From: Chloroflexota bacterium
GTDB lineage: Bacteria; Chloroflexota; Anaerolineae; Anaerolineales; DRMV01
Reading direction: 5' to 3'
DNA: 6,482 nucleotides
Assembly: GCA_013154225.1 (NCBI GenBank)
Contig: JAADCW010000205.1
Location: 1 to 6,482 of the forward strand
The position numbers and the translations under genes are program-made. The notes beneath the pieces are model-generated. The model saw only the letters and a list, made by a program, of their open reading frames with translations. It searched no databases and was not told where the DNA came from. Of the stretch, positions 5,580 through 6,482 are shown piece after piece; within the stretch, counting starts at the first letter, position 1, and each line of letters opens with the position of its first letter.

Positions 5580-5606
5580 CAACTTCTTGTTGACACAACA
5601 AAGTTG
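5580..5606. terminator. Weak hairpin just after the membrane-protein gene
   Basis: CAACTT and AAGTTG pair (6 bp), then after a 2-base bulge TGTTG pairs with CAACA (5 bp) around an ACA loop. It lies 9 bases beyond the stop of the minus-strand gene at 5615. No proper T tract follows, so it may be an mRNA 3'-end structure rather than a terminator. The rest of 5518-5579 is AT-rich and I see no gene in it, only a short GAAAAAG/CTTTTTC hairpin at 5532-5548. Confidence 0.35.
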
Positions 5607-5614
5607 AGTTGCAC

Positions 5615-6109
5615 TTATGAAGAAAATTCTTGGCCTTCCGCGGCCTCGCTTACAGCCGCTTCGGCCATCTCATTTTTAAGCTTCCGAACGCGCAATCCAA
5701 TACCGCCTAAACGCCCTCCCATCACGCCAAGAATGATACACATGATGGTATCCGCCCAAGGAATAGTCTCAGGATGGTGGCTTGCCCACAGTTTGACCCC
5801 CACCAGAATCCAGATCAGCGCGATGTAGAGTTTATCCATGGAAAGAACGACTTCACCGCGTTCGGGGTTCGTGGTCATGGGCGTAAAGCGGCTGAGGAAA
5901 AAGCCCACAGGAATGAAAGCCACAAAGAGGATGGCGACCCACAGCCACTGGAAATAACCGGCGCGCACATCACGCACAAGATAGAAACCAAACAGACCGA
6001 GCAGGTTGAGGAAAATCCAGGCGCGGAGGAAAATTTTATAGCGGCTGGTTTTGCTCTTTTTGCGGAGCGCCAGAAGATTGGCAACTGCCCATTGGAATGC
6101 GTTTTTCAT
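5615..6109 (-). CDS. Four-helix membrane protein of unknown function
   Basis: I do not recognise this 164-residue protein with confidence. After a short basic N-terminus (ALRKKSKTSRYK) there are four hydrophobic segments at about residues 27-45, 54-74, 90-108 and 120-140. A polar loop FTPMTTNPERGEVV sits between the second and third, and the C-terminal tail is acidic and Ala/Glu-rich (KNEMAEAAVSEAAEGQ). The helix-loop pattern and FFLSRFTPM recall small CcdC/DUF1453-like proteins, but this is a weak resemblance and I would not name it. ATG codons at 6112 and 6109 are adjacent; GAGG is only 2 bases from the first and 5 from the second, so I chose 6109. It converges on the Hsp20 gene and shares its terminator. 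A poor -10/-35 pair (TATAGC at 6140-6145, TTACAC at 6163-6168) lies upstream. Confidence 0.75.
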   Translation of the reverse strand: MKNAFQWAVANLLALRKKSKTSRYKIFLRAWIFLNLLGLFGFYLVRDVRAGYFQWLWVAILFVAFIPVGFFLSRFTPMTTNPERGEVVLSMDKLYIALIWILVGVKLWASHHPETIPWADTIMCIILGVMGGRLGGIGLRVRKLKNEMAEAAVSEAAEGQEFSS

Positions 6110-6154
6110 CATAACCTCGACTAGAAAAGCGCAAAACGCGCTATAGGAACACCT

Positions 6155-6181
6155 CTGTCTTCGTGTAACACACTAAGACAG
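6155..6181. repeat. Inverted repeat in the gap between the fumarase-type and membrane-protein genes
   Basis: CTGTCTT (6155-6161) and AAGACAG (6175-6181) are perfect 7-base arms around a 13-base spacer that itself holds GTG/CAC pairing. It could be a weak transcript-end hairpin after the gene ending at 6240, although no T tract follows on the minus strand, or an operator around the presumed -35 region of the membrane-protein gene. A smaller hairpin, AGCGC/GCGCT, is at 6128-6142. Nothing else is evident in 6113-6239. Confidence 0.4.
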
Positions 6182-6239
6182 TTTAGCTCACCAGAGTATT
6201 CTCAATTTTAAGCCAAGCATGTACTACGCAATGTGGATC

Positions 6240-6482
6240 TCATATACCCAAAAGTTCGCGATATTTGGCTTCCGATTCCTTCAAAATCTCTTCATGCAGG
6301 CTGTTGCCGTGGCTGTCCATGGTCACGATGGCAGGGAAATCCTTGACCTCGATGACCCACATGGCCTCAGGCACACCGAATTCCAGTTTATACACGCCCA
6401 GCACCTTTTGCACGCTCTGGGCAATGAGGGAAGCCGCGCCGCCCACCGCGTGGAAATATACCGCGGGGGCTTCCTGGCAGGC
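6240..6482 (-). CDS. Class I fumarate hydratase / L-tartrate dehydratase beta-type, C-terminal part
   Basis: The visible 80 residues are the end of a protein whose start lies beyond the right edge of the window; the frame is open to position 6482 and ends with TGA at 6240-6242. The sequence AVYFHAVGGAASLIAQSV, then EFGVPEAMWVIEVKDFPAIV and DSHGNSLH, is the characteristic C-terminal pattern of the fumarase C-terminal (beta) domain of iron-sulfur class I hydro-lyases, which interconvert fumarate and malate, or dehydrate tartrate. Whether it is a separate beta subunit (about 180-200 residues) or the end of a fused single-chain enzyme cannot be seen. A GTG at 6444-6446 is inside the conserved domain and is not the start. 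If an alpha-subunit gene exists, it should lie just upstream, outside the window. Confidence 0.93.
   Translation of the reverse strand, partial: ACQEAPAVYFHAVGGAASLIAQSVQKVLGVYKLEFGVPEAMWVIEVKDFPAIVTMDSHGNSLHEEILKESEAKYRELLGI

Noticed and set aside
5590..5620. Perfect TTGACA on the plus strand at 5590-5595
   Set aside because: No acceptable -10 at 16-18 bases and no plus-strand gene downstream; the sequence is part of a hairpin after the converging gene.
6240..6446. Complete 68-residue gene starting with GTG at 6446
   Set aside because: The conserved fumarase-type sequence continues in frame (AVYFHA) to the window edge, so this is an internal valine codon of a longer gene.
1..6482. CRISPR array, transposon, prophage or defence island
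   Set aside because: No regularly spaced repeats, transposase, integrase or recognisable defence genes were found; tRNA-Pro has no attachment-site duplication visible within the window.

Overview
The window holds eight protein-coding genes (two cut by the window edges) and one tRNA gene, densely packed, with short intergenic gaps that carry recognisable terminators and promoters. Everything reads as ordinary bacterial chromosome: sigma70-type promoters, Shine-Dalgarno sites, rho-independent hairpins and a tRNA without an encoded CCA end. Base composition is moderately high in GC but uneven. Gene content fits a free-living heterotroph, and the style of the genes would suit a Chloroflexota (Anaerolineae-like) genome. 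That assignment is a guess; no marker gene here settles it. I see no phage genes, transposase, CRISPR array, toxin-antitoxin pair or other defence system.

Layout, left to right: (1) the 3' end of an M24-family Xaa-Pro peptidase gene (+), converging on (2) a minus-strand two-gene cassette in which a PAPS-type sulfotransferase gene (upstream) overlaps a polysaccharide flippase gene (downstream). A hairpin at 224-248 separates the two converging units. (3) A minus-strand unit of tRNA-Pro(UGG) followed after 27 bases by a small unknown protein gene, ending in a strong terminator at 2831-2855. (4) Divergent from it, a plus-strand operon of a crotonase-family gene and a SAM methyltransferase gene with overlapping stop and start codons. 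The tRNA and crotonase promoters face each other and share part of the -10 region. (5) A small heat shock protein (Hsp20) gene (+) with its own Shine-Dalgarno site, a pair of direct repeats upstream, and a strong bidirectional terminator at 5480-5517. (6) Converging on it, a four-helix membrane protein gene (-). (7) At the right edge, the 3' end of a class I fumarase / tartrate dehydratase beta-type gene (-).

Working links: the sulfotransferase and flippase plausibly belong to making and exporting a sulfated glycan or glycolipid. The crotonase and methyltransferase are co-transcribed but their shared substrate is not evident; the crotonase lacks one of the two catalytic glutamates of true enoyl-CoA hydratases. 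No obviously new system is visible. The points most worth a second look are the overlapping divergent promoters at 3328-3377, the operator-like direct repeats at 4933-4971, the Gln-for-Glu change in the crotonase, and the compositionally different sulfotransferase/flippase cassette.
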